DNA of 64,000 nucleotides, from NCBI GenBank assembly GCA_035297145.1, contig DATGZN010000036.1, forward strand, positions 186,001 through 250,000, given 5' to 3'. Both the position numbers and the translations under genes were made by a program. Shown here one piece after another: positions 26,554 to 41,676 of the stretch (its first letter is position 1; each line of letters starts with the position of its first letter). The notes under the pieces are model-generated. The model saw only the letters and a list, made by a program, of their open reading frames with translations. It had not been told where the DNA came from and made no database searches. Source of the DNA: QHXW01 sp035297145 (GTDB lineage Bacteria; Acidobacteriota; Terriglobia; Bryobacterales; Bryobacteraceae).

Positions 26554-26625
26554 GTCCAAAGCCCCAATTTTAGGCTCAGTGGGAGGTTCGTGCGTTTTGC
26601 GGACCGTTCGCACCAATGAGGAAAT

Positions 26626-27336
26626 ATGGCCAGGAAACCAGGGAAACATTATCAATCTGCAGCGAAACAGGTCGAGGCGCGCGAATACACGCTAGACCAG
26701 GCGGTTCCGCTCCTGCAGAAAATCAAGTACGCCAAGTTTGACGAAACCGTGGAAGTGCACTTGCGGCTTGGCGTCGACCCCAAGCACGCCGACCAGATGG
26801 TGCGTGGCACGGTTCTGATGCCGAACGGGCTCGGCAAATCCAAAAAGGTTCTCGTGATCGCCGGCGGCGATAAGCAGAAGGAAGCCGAAGAGGCGGGCGC
26901 CGATTTCGTGGGTGGCGAGGAGATGGTCACCAAGATCCAAACCGAAAACTGGACCGATTTCGATGCCGTGGTGGCCACGCCCGATATGATGCGGTCGGTC
27001 GGCAAACTCGGCAAGGTTCTCGGGCCGCGCGGATTGATGCCGAATCCCAAGACCGGCACCGTGACCGTGGATGTGGCCAAGGCTGTAAGAGAGGTCAAGG
27101 CCGGCAAAGTTGAGTTCCGCGTGGACAAGACCGGCATCATTCATGCGCCGGTGGGCAAGACCAGTTTCGCCAGCGATAAGCTCGTGGAAAATGCGGCCAG
27201 CCTGATCTCGGCGGTGGTCAAAGCCAAACCGGCGGCGGCCAAGGGCAAGTACGTCAAGAGCGCGACCCTATGCTCGACCATGAGCCCGGGCATCTCGATT
27301 GACGTGACCGAATTCACCGTCAAGGCGGCGAGCTAG
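26626..27336 (+). CDS. rplA: 50S ribosomal protein L1
   Basis: This 236-residue protein is ribosomal protein L1, which binds 23S rRNA at the L1 stalk and helps release deacylated tRNA. The L1 signature GKLGKVLGPRGLMPNPKTG is present near residues 126-144, and the two-domain order (DETVEVHLRLGVDPKHADQMVRG first) is normal. The ATG at 26626 follows GAGGAAAT. L1 is usually encoded directly after L11 (rplK) behind secE-nusG; here rplK is missing and a region of broken genes precedes it. L1 often represses its own operon by binding the leader; I could not identify a clear rRNA-like L1 site in the leader. Confidence 0.98.
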   Translation: MARKPGKHYQSAAKQVEAREYTLDQAVPLLQKIKYAKFDETVEVHLRLGVDPKHADQMVRGTVLMPNGLGKSKKVLVIAGGDKQKEAEEAGADFVGGEEMVTKIQTENWTDFDAVVATPDMMRSVGKLGKVLGPRGLMPNPKTGTVTVDVAKAVREVKAGKVEFRVDKTGIIHAPVGKTSFASDKLVENAASLISAVVKAKPAAAKGKYVKSATLCSTMSPGISIDVTEFTVKAAS

Positions 27337-27351
27337 GGCGCGAGGTTCCGT

Positions 27352-27876
27352 ATGAAAAAACGAGAAGACAAAAAGAAGGACGCCGAAACGCTGCGCAAGG
27401 AGCTGGAAGCCTCGAAGAACCTCTTCGTGACCGGCTATGAGAAGCTGCGTGTCAGCCAGGACTACGAGCTGCGCAAGACGGTTCGCGCCGCTGGCGGCAA
27501 ATATCGCGTGGTGAAGAACAACGTCGCGGCGAAGGCCTCGGAAGGCACGCCAGCCGAGCAGGTCTTGAAAGAACTGAAGGGCATGACCTCGCTGGCATAC
27601 ACGGCGGCCGACCCGGTGGCGCTGGCGAAGGCGCTCACGGCATACGCGAAGTTGAACCCGACATTCACGTTCAAGGCTGGTTTGGTCGAGGGCCGCGTGA
27701 TCGATGTGAAGTCGATCCAGGATCTCGCTTCGCTGCCGTCGAAGGAAGAGATCTTTGCCAAGCTGCTGTACATGATCAACGCTCCGGCCGAGCGGCTGGC
27801 TACGGTGATCAACACGGTGGGTCGAAACCTCGCGGTGGTGATCGATCAGGGTTGCAAGGAAAACAAGTTCAAGTAA
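27352..27876 (+). CDS. rplJ: 50S ribosomal protein L10
   Basis: This 174-residue protein is L10, the base of the ribosomal stalk, which carries L7/L12 dimers on its C-terminal helix (SKEEIFAKLLYMINAPAERLATVINTVGRNL). The N-terminal rRNA-binding part includes YRVVKNNVAAKASEG. It starts 15 bases after the rplA stop. That gap is too short to hold the long folded L10 leader that many bacteria use for autoregulation, so control of L10/L12 must work differently here. The ribosome-binding site GCGAGG is weak. Confidence 0.97.
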   Translation: MKKREDKKKDAETLRKELEASKNLFVTGYEKLRVSQDYELRKTVRAAGGKYRVVKNNVAAKASEGTPAEQVLKELKGMTSLAYTAADPVALAKALTAYAKLNPTFTFKAGLVEGRVIDVKSIQDLASLPSKEEIFAKLLYMINAPAERLATVINTVGRNLAVVIDQGCKENKFK

Positions 27877-27891
27877 ACGAGGAGTCAGTAA

Positions 27892-28272
27892 ATGGCGGAC
27901 ATCAATGCAATAGCGGATCAGATTCAGGGCCTGACCCTGCTCGAAGCTTCTCAACTGGTCAAGATGCTGGAAGAGAAGCTGGGAGTTTCAGCGGCAGCAG
28001 CGGCGCCGGTGATGGTGGCCGGTGGAGGCGGGGGGGCGGCGGCTCCGGCGGCTGAAGAGAAGACCGAGTTTTCGGTCGTCCTGCAGGCGGCTGGTGCCAA
28101 TAAGATAAATGTTATCAAGGTTGTACGCGAGGTCACGAGTCTCGGCCTCAAGGAAGCCAAGGACCTGGTGGATGGCGCTCCCAAACCGGTCAAAGAAGGC
28201 GTCAGCAAGGATGAAGCTGAGGCCATCAAGAAGAAATTTGTGGATGCGGGCGCAACCGTCGAAGTGAAGTAA
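27892..28272 (+). CDS. rplL: 50S ribosomal protein L7/L12
   Basis: This 126-residue protein is L7/L12, the multi-copy stalk protein that recruits translation factors. It has the N-terminal dimerisation helices (LTLLEASQLVKMLEEKLGV), a flexible Ala/Gly-rich hinge (SAAAAAPVMVAGGGGGAAAPA) and the C-terminal factor-binding domain (INVIKVVREVTSLGLKEAKDLVDGAPKPVKE). GAGGAG lies upstream of the ATG. The gene follows rplJ by 15 bases, as usual. Confidence 0.98.
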   Translation: MADINAIADQIQGLTLLEASQLVKMLEEKLGVSAAAAAPVMVAGGGGGAAAPAAEEKTEFSVVLQAAGANKINVIKVVREVTSLGLKEAKDLVDGAPKPVKEGVSKDEAEAIKKKFVDAGATVEVK

Positions 28273-28751
28273 GAAAACAGGTGCTAGGTTTTAGGTGCTA
28301 GGTGTTAGGAAGGCGGGGACGCCGGGGCTAGCACGGGAGACCGGGCACCTTGTTTGCCATTTGACGGAAGTATAAGGTTCTGATAAAGTTAAATCTTGGG
28401 ATTCAGTGTCAACCGGATTAAACCCCGGATTGGTGACCGTGCATCTGGAATTCTGGCATTTTGATTGCAGTGCGAGCGAGACTGCACAGAGGATCTTTGC
28501 GTGCCTTTTCAGATCCGCAGCCAACGTGTGGGATAAGTCCGTCTCAAGTGGTTCCTTCTCTTCCGTTGCAAACTCCGGCCGCGCAGATGCCAGTCAGCGT
28601 GGCCGATTTTTTTCGGGTACAGTTTCATCCCTTCGCGTGCTTCACGAGTTCTGGCATCTTGCGGGAAACCGGCATCCCGCAGCTTGCTAGCGGTATTGGT
28701 TTTTAACTCGATTGATGAGTCAGGCTTCTTTTCGGCCCTCAGGAGCAATGA
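28273..28751 (+). other. Non-coding rplL-rpoB gap with short repeats and a leader hairpin
   Basis: No supported gene lies here. At 28279-28309 the heptamer-like unit GGTGCTAGG/TTTTAGG/GGTGTTAGG is repeated three times. Near the rpoB end, GCGGGA (28661-28666) and TCCCGC (28675-28680) form a perfect 6-bp hairpin, and a TTTTT run follows some 20 bases on. The hairpin could be an attenuator in the rpoB leader; that is inference. Confidence 0.5.
28361..28389 (+). promoter_or_regulatory. Putative promoter for rpoBC
   Basis: TTGACG (28361-28366) and TAAAGT (28384-28389) are spaced by 17 bases. This would give rpoBC its own start about 360 bases upstream of the rpoB ATG, apart from read-through from rplL. 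Confidence 0.4.
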
Positions 28752-33059
<4,308 letters not shown>

Positions 33060-33066
33060 CGCTTAC

Positions 33067-33143
33067 AACGCCGAGACGCCGAGACGCCGAGAAAATCCTG
33101 GTGATGTTCTCTGCGGCCTCGGCGCTCTCTGCGTCTCGGCGTT
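33067..33143. repeat. Long inverted repeat between rpoB and rpoC
   Basis: AACGCCGAGACGC (33067-33079) and GCGTCTCGGCGTT (33131-33143) are a perfect 13-bp inverted repeat with a 51-base spacer. The left arm runs on in tandem GACGCCGA units. It fills most of the 122-base gap. A TTTTT run at about 33160 follows the right arm, so the RNA could form a partial terminator or a processing hairpin. Confidence 0.7.
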
Positions 33144-33181
33144 AGAGATTTTGGGGCTTTTTAAAAGATCTGGAGGTTATT

Positions 33182-37405
<4,224 letters not shown>

Positions 37406-37433
37406 GCGATTTCAAATCTCAGCAGCATTCAGG

Positions 37434-37466
37434 CGCCGGGGGCTCGAAAGGGTCTCCGGCGTTTTT
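37434..37466 (+). terminator. Rho-independent terminator after rpoC
   Basis: CGCCGG (37434-37439) pairs with CCGGCG (37456-37461) around a GGCTCGAAAGGGTCT loop region, directly followed by TTTTT (37462-37466). Confidence 0.88.
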
Positions 37467-37502
37467 CCTTTTCTTAACGCTAGTTGCTACCCTTACCTCG
37501 AT

Positions 37503-38081
37503 ATGGACTCTATGAGCATCTTCGGGAAAGGCCTTCTTCGGTTCGTCAGTTTTGAATACGTGGCCCTTGGCGTGGTTGGTCTCATAGGTTTATTCCTGCC
37601 GTCAAGCAAATTGCTAACTCTATGCGGTTGGGTCATGGTTTTTTTGTTGGTAGCTCCGCTCGCTGCATGTATGGAGTATGGAATGCAAGCAATTTGTTTA
37701 GGGCAACCACGCGGACCCTGGGGATGCAATTTGGACGCAGGCGCGATGCAGCATGCGCGGGCGATGTTGATGGCCTTGTGCATTGCATCTCTCGTTGGAG
37801 GCTTGTTAGGAATCTGGGGCGTCTCCACGCGAAACAACAGAGTGGGCCATGCTGTTTGGTTTATGTTGTCTGTACTCTCGGTTGCTGTTGCGTTGTGGAA
37901 TTTGAAGGGGTTTTTCGTTGATTCATATACCAGCAATCCGCTAGTCGTTGCACCGTCAATACTCTGGGCAGCCGCTTATGCGACGGCATACTTCCGTTCG
38001 GCCCGTGTCCCTCGACCACCCGATCATCTCGACAGTGGCCTCTCGGAAGACCTGGGCGGCGAGGATTCGCTGGCCGAGTAA
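37503..38081 (+). CDS. Four-helix membrane protein with an rpoC-derived tail
   Basis: The gene encodes 192 residues starting at ATG 37503; ATG 37512 is also possible. About four membrane helices are seen (YVALGVVGLIGLFL, LCGWVMVFLLVAPLAAC, MLMALCIASLVGGLLGIWG, AVWFMLSVLSVAVALW). A loop after the second helix holds three Cys (ACMEYGMQAIC and GPWGC). The function is unknown. The last 15 residues (SGLSEDLGGEDSLAE) are a copy of the RpoC tail, because the reading frame enters the duplicated rpoC end. The base composition is visibly AT-richer than in rpoC, which suggests that the gene was inserted. It sits between two copies of the rpoC terminator. Confidence 0.7.
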   Translation: MDSMSIFGKGLLRFVSFEYVALGVVGLIGLFLPSSKLLTLCGWVMVFLLVAPLAACMEYGMQAICLGQPRGPWGCNLDAGAMQHARAMLMALCIASLVGGLLGIWGVSTRNNRVGHAVWFMLSVLSVAVALWNLKGFFVDSYTSNPLVVAPSILWAAAYATAYFRSARVPRPPDHLDSGLSEDLGGEDSLAE

Positions 38082-38141
38082 GAAGCTACAAAAGCAGCAG
38101 CATTCGGACGCCGGAGGCTCGAAAGGGTCTCCGGCGTTTTT
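38037..38141 (+). repeat. Direct repeat copy B: duplicated rpoC 3' end plus terminator
   Basis: This 105-base segment repeats 37361-37466. The encoded tail differs from RpoC at three residues of 15, and a two-base gap lies between the stop and CAGCAGCATTC. The hairpin and T-run are fully conserved. Confidence 0.88.
38109..38141 (+). terminator. Second copy of the rpoC terminator
   Basis: CGCCGG (38109-38114) pairs with CCGGCG (38131-38136), followed by TTTTT (38137-38141). It now ends the inserted membrane-protein gene. Confidence 0.85.
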
Positions 38142-38168
38142 GTTTGCCGAGGCCTCGCCCGGCCGGAC

Positions 38169-38174
38169 TATAAT
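38169..38174 (+). promoter_or_regulatory. -10 box of the deacetylase gene, placed for a leaderless mRNA
   Basis: A consensus TATAAT ends 7 bases before ATG 38182, so transcription should start at or next to that ATG. The nearest -35-like box is TTGCCG (38144-38149), with a long 19-base spacer. Confidence 0.5.
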
Positions 38175-38181
38175 GCAGGCC

Positions 38182-39027
38182 ATGAGACGTGTCCTGTGTA
38201 CGCTTCTGTTGCTCGGCTTCGGCGCCCCGGCCCATTTGGCGCCGCAAACTGCCTCATCCCACGCCTCGGGAGATCATCCTTTTCACTGGCCAAATGGCAA
38301 GCGAGTGGCGGTGACCCTTTCCTTCGATGACGCCCGCGACAGCCAGATGGATGTCGGCTTGGCGCTGTTCGACCGCTACCATGCAAAAGTGACCTTTTAT
38401 GTAAACCCGCCGAACATGAAAAGGCGCCTGGACGCGTGGAAAGACGCGGCGGCGAAAGGCTATGAAATCGGTAATCACACCATGTCTCATCCCTGCACGG
38501 GCAACTACGCGTGGGTCGGGAAGAACGATCTTGAAGACTACACGATGGCCAAGATGGAGCAGGAAATCGACGAGGCCAACGCCGAAACCCAGCGTCTGCT
38601 GGGCGTAAAGCCGTCAACGTTTGCTTATCCGTGCGGCCAGAAATTCATCGGCAGGGGCACGGGGACTCAGAGTTACGTGCCGCTCGTCGCCAGGAAGTTT
38701 CGGGTCGGACGGGGGTTTCGGGATGAGGCTGCCAACGGTCCCATGTTCTGTGATTTCGCGCAGGTGCTCTCGCCGCAATGTGACGGAATGAGCTTTGATG
38801 ACATGAAAAAATGGGTACTCGTCGCTGCAGAGAACGGTGGGTGGCTGGTTTTCACCGGCCACGAGATCGGCAAGCCTGGATACCAGATCACCGACGCCTC
38901 CGTTTTGGATCAGTTTCTGCAGTATGCAGGTGATCCGGCCAATGGCGTCTGGCTGGATACCGTGGACGCTATCGCCCGATACATTCAGCAGCAGCGGGAC
39001 CATGCGCCATCTCCAGGCGGATTGTAA
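38182..39027 (+). CDS. Secreted polysaccharide deacetylase (NodB/CE4 family)
   Basis: This 281-residue protein begins with a signal peptide (MRRVLCTLLLLGFGAPAHL). The CE4 fold motifs follow in order: VTLSFDDARDSQMD (the Asp-Asp metal and base site), GNHTMSHP (the His-x3-His metal site), and FAYPCGQ. The enzyme should remove acetyl groups from an N-acetylated polysaccharide such as peptidoglycan or exopolysaccharide outside the cytoplasm. I chose ATG 38182 because ATG 38173 overlaps the TATAAT box. The gene lies between the second rpoC terminator copy and a third, broken one. A distinctive feature is the Cys-containing insert AANGPMFCDFAQVLSPQCDG. Confidence 0.88.
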   Translation: MRRVLCTLLLLGFGAPAHLAPQTASSHASGDHPFHWPNGKRVAVTLSFDDARDSQMDVGLALFDRYHAKVTFYVNPPNMKRRLDAWKDAAAKGYEIGNHTMSHPCTGNYAWVGKNDLEDYTMAKMEQEIDEANAETQRLLGVKPSTFAYPCGQKFIGRGTGTQSYVPLVARKFRVGRGFRDEAANGPMFCDFAQVLSPQCDGMSFDDMKKWVLVAAENGGWLVFTGHEIGKPGYQITDASVLDQFLQYAGDPANGVWLDTVDAIARYIQQQRDHAPSPGGL

Positions 39028-39040
39028 CCGGCGGGTCTAG

Positions 39041-39073
39041 CGCCGGAGGCTCGAAATGGTCTCAACTCCTTTT
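39041..39073 (+). repeat. Partial, decayed third copy of the rpoC terminator
   Basis: CGCCGGAGGCTCGAAATGGT followed by CTCAACTCCTTTT matches copy B (CGCCGGAGGCTCGAAAGGGT), but the 3' arm of the hairpin is changed from CTCCGGCG to CTCAACTC. The stem can no longer form. Confidence 0.6.
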
Positions 39074-39091
39074 GCGCTACCATGGAGTTGC

Positions 39092-39162
39092 GGCGATGGA
39101 GTTCGCCATAACCGCCCGCGGGCTGATGACTCCTACCCAAAATCTGTTGGTTGGAGTCAGCC
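39092..39162 (+). promoter_or_regulatory. Fluoride riboswitch (crcB motif) with RBS-sequestering platform
   Basis: The conserved aptamer is present: GGCGATGGAGTTCGCC (39092-39107), ATAACCGCC, a short GCC/GGC stem and CTGATGACTCCTAC (39123-39136). It is very close to the known crcB-motif RNAs. Downstream, GGAGTCAGCC (39153-39162) is complementary to GGCTGA-TGA-CTCC (39121-39133, with a TGA bulge). It contains the ribosome-binding site GGAG just before TTG 39163. The aptamer's own GGAG (39098-39101) and this ribosome-binding site compete for the same CTCC, so fluoride binding should free the ribosome-binding site. Confidence 0.93.
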
Positions 39163-39537
39163 TTGCAAACTATATTCTGGATCTCACTGGGCGCAATCGT
39201 AGGAGCAAACCTCCGGTATTTCGTCGCACAGTACGTCGCCAGGCTACTGTCGCCGGAATTTCCTTACGGCACCCTGGTGATCAACATCACCGGCAGTTTC
39301 GTACTGGGATTCTTCCTGGTTTGGACCACCGAACGCGTGTTGGCCGATCCGCATTGGCGGCTTCTGATCGCTGTTGGCTTCTGCGGCGGATATACTACCT
39401 ATTCGAGCTACGCGTTCGAAACCTTCGCGCTGATGGAGCAGGGCCAATGGCTTGCTTCGATCCTGAACATCGCTGCGTCGAACCTGCTTGCCTTGATGGC
39501 CGTTGTTCTGGGAGCGGTCCTGGCGCGCAGCCTGTAG
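39163..39537 (+). CDS. crcB: Fluoride ion channel FluC (CrcB)
   Basis: This 124-residue protein with four membrane helices is a Fluc-type channel that exports fluoride from the cytoplasm as a dimer. Family marks are GAIVGANLRYFVA, YGTLVINITGSFVLGF and FCGGYTTYSSYAFET (the TM3 break region with its conserved Thr and Ser residues). TTG 39163 is chosen because GGAG lies six bases upstream within the riboswitch platform; TTG 39151 is also in frame. The fluoride riboswitch directly upstream confirms both function and regulation. The gene is followed by a DUF190 gene, a common partner. Confidence 0.96.
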   Translation: MQTIFWISLGAIVGANLRYFVAQYVARLLSPEFPYGTLVINITGSFVLGFFLVWTTERVLADPHWRLLIAVGFCGGYTTYSSYAFETFALMEQGQWLASILNIAASNLLALMAVVLGAVLARSL

Positions 39538-39550
39538 GAGTTTGACGGAC

Positions 39551-39874
39551 ATGAAGACCGCGGTACAGGTCACTATTTATTTGAACGAGTCCGACAAGTG
39601 GCACAAGAAGCCGCTACATTCCGAAATTCTTCAGATGCTCCGTGCCGAGTCTGTCGCCGGCGCGAGCGCCTTTCACGCGGTAGCCGGATTCAACGGCCGG
39701 AATCACGTCCATACGTCACACTTGGTGGACGCCGGCGGCAATCTGCCGGTGGTGATTATTTTCGTTGACTTCGAGGAACACGTGAATCGCGTGCTTCCCA
39801 AGCTCTGTGAGATGGCCCCGCACCGTCTGATTGTTCGTGAAAACGTCGTGATCGAGCAGGGGAGCCTGGATTAG
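39551..39874 (+). CDS. DUF190 domain protein
   Basis: This 107-residue soluble protein belongs to DUF190, a small PII-like alpha/beta family that often lies next to crcB. The start at ATG 39551 has AGGAG upstream, overlapping the crcB stop region (13-base gap). Typical features are VTIYLNESDKWHKKPLHSEIL near the start, the ASAFHAVAGFNGRNHVH segment and VVIIFVDFEEHVNRVLP. It probably has a regulatory or sensing role with the fluoride channel; no biochemical role is established. It should share the riboswitch-controlled transcript. Confidence 0.9.
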   Translation: MKTAVQVTIYLNESDKWHKKPLHSEILQMLRAESVAGASAFHAVAGFNGRNHVHTSHLVDAGGNLPVVIIFVDFEEHVNRVLPKLCEMAPHRLIVRENVVIEQGSLD

Positions 39875-39882
39875 CCCTGGGC

Positions 39883-40653
39883 TTACCGCATCACCCCGAG
39901 ATGTACACCGCTGTCCACGGTGATGATCTCGCCGGTAACCTTATCCGCGCCTTCCAGCAGCCAGACCACCGCATCGGCGACGTCTTCCGGCACCACGGTA
40001 GCCTTCAGCGGCGTGATGGCCTCGTAGTTCTTCTTCTTGGCCTCGTACTCGGAGCCCAGTCCGGATTTCAGCCACCGTGTCTCCACGAAGCCAGGGCAGA
40101 CCGCGTTGACGCGAATCGCCGGGCCCAGAGCGCGCGCGAGCGAAAGTGTCATCGTATTTAGTGCACCTTTTGACGCGGCGTACGCAACCGAAGATCCCAT
40201 GCCCATGATGCCCGCGATGGATGAGACGTTGACGATCGCGCCTCCACCTTGCTTTTGCATCGCGGGAGCCACGGCGCGGACCATTTGGAAAGCGCCGATC
40301 ACGTTGACGCCGAAGATGCGCTGAAAGTCGGCCGCCTGGAGCGCGTCGAGGTCGTCATGGCGCGCAAACTTGGTGGTGCCGGCGTTGTTTACCAGCGCGT
40401 CGATGCGGCCCCATTTTTCTTTCGCGGCCCCGGCGAGCCGCCGGCAGTCCTCATCGCAAGAGACATCGGCCTGCACAATAATGGTCTGTCCGCCTTTCAG
40501 CTCGCAAGCCGCCGCCACTTCGCGCGCTTCCCGCTCGCTCTTGGTGTAGTTGATCGCCACGTGCGCGCCCTTCGAAGCCAGCTGCTCCGCGCACGCCGCC
40601 CCAATGCCGGCCGCGGAACCGGTGACAATGCAGACAGCCTGAATGAGGATCAT
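39883..40653 (-). CDS. Short-chain dehydrogenase/reductase (SDR)
   Basis: This 256-residue classical SDR has the NAD(P)-binding TGSAAGIG motif near residue 11, NNAG (residues ~89-92), the catalytic Ser in NVSSIAG and the Tyr-x3-Lys motif as YAASK. The PGFVET segment follows, as in FabG-like reductases. A lysine/arginine-poor strand (HVAINYTKSE) after the Gly motif suggests NADP preference, but not securely. It oxidises or reduces a hydroxy/keto substrate in the cytoplasm; the substrate is unknown. It converges on the DUF190 gene with 8 bases between the stops. Confidence 0.92.
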   Translation of the reverse strand: MILIQAVCIVTGSAAGIGAACAEQLASKGAHVAINYTKSEREAREVAAACELKGGQTIIVQADVSCDEDCRRLAGAAKEKWGRIDALVNNAGTTKFARHDDLDALQAADFQRIFGVNVIGAFQMVRAVAPAMQKQGGGAIVNVSSIAGIMGMGSSVAYAASKGALNTMTLSLARALGPAIRVNAVCPGFVETRWLKSGLGSEYEAKKKNYEAITPLKATVVPEDVADAVVWLLEGADKVTGEIITVDSGVHLGVMR

Positions 40654-40664
40654 GTCAAGAGGTA

Positions 40665-41228
40665 CTACTTGGGCCAGATCCGTGCGATCTCGATCTCCAG
40701 GCCTGGGAATGCGCGCGCGGATATGGTTCCGTCAGAGATGATTTCGGGATCGCGATACACGCCGTCCGCTAGCCGGTAGATTTCCACGGCGCGCTTGAAG
40801 GGGTCAACAATCCAATACTCGCCTATGCCGGCCAACGCGTAGTCGTCCAGCTTCTCGGTGCGCTCAACATTGCCGCGGGGAGTAGATAGGATTTCGATGA
40901 CGAGGTCCGGCGGTTCGCCGGCTTCGAAATAGCGGCGCGGCCGATGGCGGGAAACAATGAGGTCCGGCGTGCGGGTCTGGATCTCGCCGAGCGGGCTCGG
41001 TTCACGCGGAATAAACACGCTCACCGCAGGAACGACAAAGCCGTAATCCAGCTTCTCGATTTTTTCATCCAGGAGCCGGTTGAGCTTGGCACTCACTATC
41101 TGATGCGGAATTTCCGGCGGTGGCACGAGTACCGCCCTCCCTTCGACCACCTCCCAACGCCCCTCATCGGGAAGGCGCTCGAAATCCGCTCGGGTCAGCA
41201 CCAGCAGGTCCTGCATCGTGGCGATCAC
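40665..41228 (-). CDS. Uma2 family (DUF820) endonuclease-like protein
   Basis: This 187-residue protein belongs to the Uma2/DUF820 family with a PD-(D/E)xK nuclease-like core. Visible marks are the N-terminal ADFERLPDEGRWEVVEGRAVLVPPP block, the catalytic-type PDLIVS, and VIEILS, followed by KLDDYALAGIGEYWIVDP. The function of the family is not established. The start is GTG 41228, or ATG 41216 four codons on. The gene ends 11 bases upstream of the SDR start and so may be co-transcribed with it. Confidence 0.88.
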   Translation of the reverse strand: MIATMQDLLVLTRADFERLPDEGRWEVVEGRAVLVPPPEIPHQIVSAKLNRLLDEKIEKLDYGFVVPAVSVFIPREPSPLGEIQTRTPDLIVSRHRPRRYFEAGEPPDLVIEILSTPRGNVERTEKLDDYALAGIGEYWIVDPFKRAVEIYRLADGVYRDPEIISDGTISARAFPGLEIEIARIWPK

Positions 41229-41336
41229 TTTCCTATTCTAGCTCCGGGTTCGCGGGCTTTCTGCCGGCTGAAGGACTGCTCCCAGAACATCCCTGGCTTC
41301 CGCTTCGCAGTCACGCGGCACTTGGATCTCGACCCA

Positions 41337-41600
41337 CTAGTACAGAAGCGGATCGACGCCCGCCACCAGCGTGGCGATCTCGCCCAGGACGACAAACGGA
41401 ATCTCCGACTCCTCCAGCAGCCCCTTCGCCATAGCGAGCTGGATCTGATCGTTAGTTACGAAAACGATGACCGGGTCAAGAGAAGGATCGAAACGGCTGG
41501 GTGGCTCTGGCGGCGGTGGCCCAGCCAGTAACGGAACGTGGCAGTCGGAGCATTCCGTGAAACCTTCGCGGAACTCGGCCCTGCATTGTGGGCAATACAC
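41337..41600 (-). CDS. Zinc-ribbon protein with DUF2007-like domain
   Basis: This 87-residue protein starts with a zinc ribbon (MYCPQCRAEFREGFTECSDC), then a Pro-rich linker, then a short DUF2007-like alpha/beta part (PVIVFVTNDQIQLAMAKGLLEESEIPFVVLGE). I chose GTG 41600 because GGAGG lies six bases upstream (41607-41611) and related proteins begin with MYCP; the in-frame TTG at 41642 adds an unlikely extension. The role is unknown, possibly a signal- or metal-binding adaptor. The gene is divergent from the OPA-type transporter gene. Confidence 0.82.
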   Translation of the reverse strand: MYCPQCRAEFREGFTECSDCHVPLLAGPPPPEPPSRFDPSLDPVIVFVTNDQIQLAMAKGLLEESEIPFVVLGEIATLVAGVDPLLY

Positions 41601-41661
41601 GAGAGGCCTCCGGCCCAATTGTACCGCCGCCACCGTAACCAAATCGCAATCTGTGCCACGC

Positions 41662-41667
41662 TACAAT
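41662..41667 (+). promoter_or_regulatory. -10 box of the OPA transporter gene, placed for a leaderless mRNA
   Basis: TACAAT ends 9 bases before GTG 41677, so the transcript would begin almost at the start codon. No Shine-Dalgarno sequence precedes the GTG, and no clear -35 box is seen. Confidence 0.45.
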
Positions 41668-41676
41668 GACCTGACC

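Noticed and set aside
26535..26625. tRNA gene upstream of rplA, as often found before nusG-rplK
   Set aside because: No cloverleaf, T-loop (GTTCRA) or acceptor pairing could be built from this region.
28406..28706. Small ORFs in the rplL-rpoB gap
   Set aside because: Two overlapping frames of 80-94 residues have low-complexity, unconserved-looking sequence and no ribosome-binding site; the region is better explained as an untranslated leader.
37434..39073. Tandem terminators as a CRISPR-like or integron attC array
   Set aside because: Only three copies exist, the spacing is gene-sized and unequal, and the repeat is clearly the rpoC tail and terminator rather than an attC-like site; no integrase is present.
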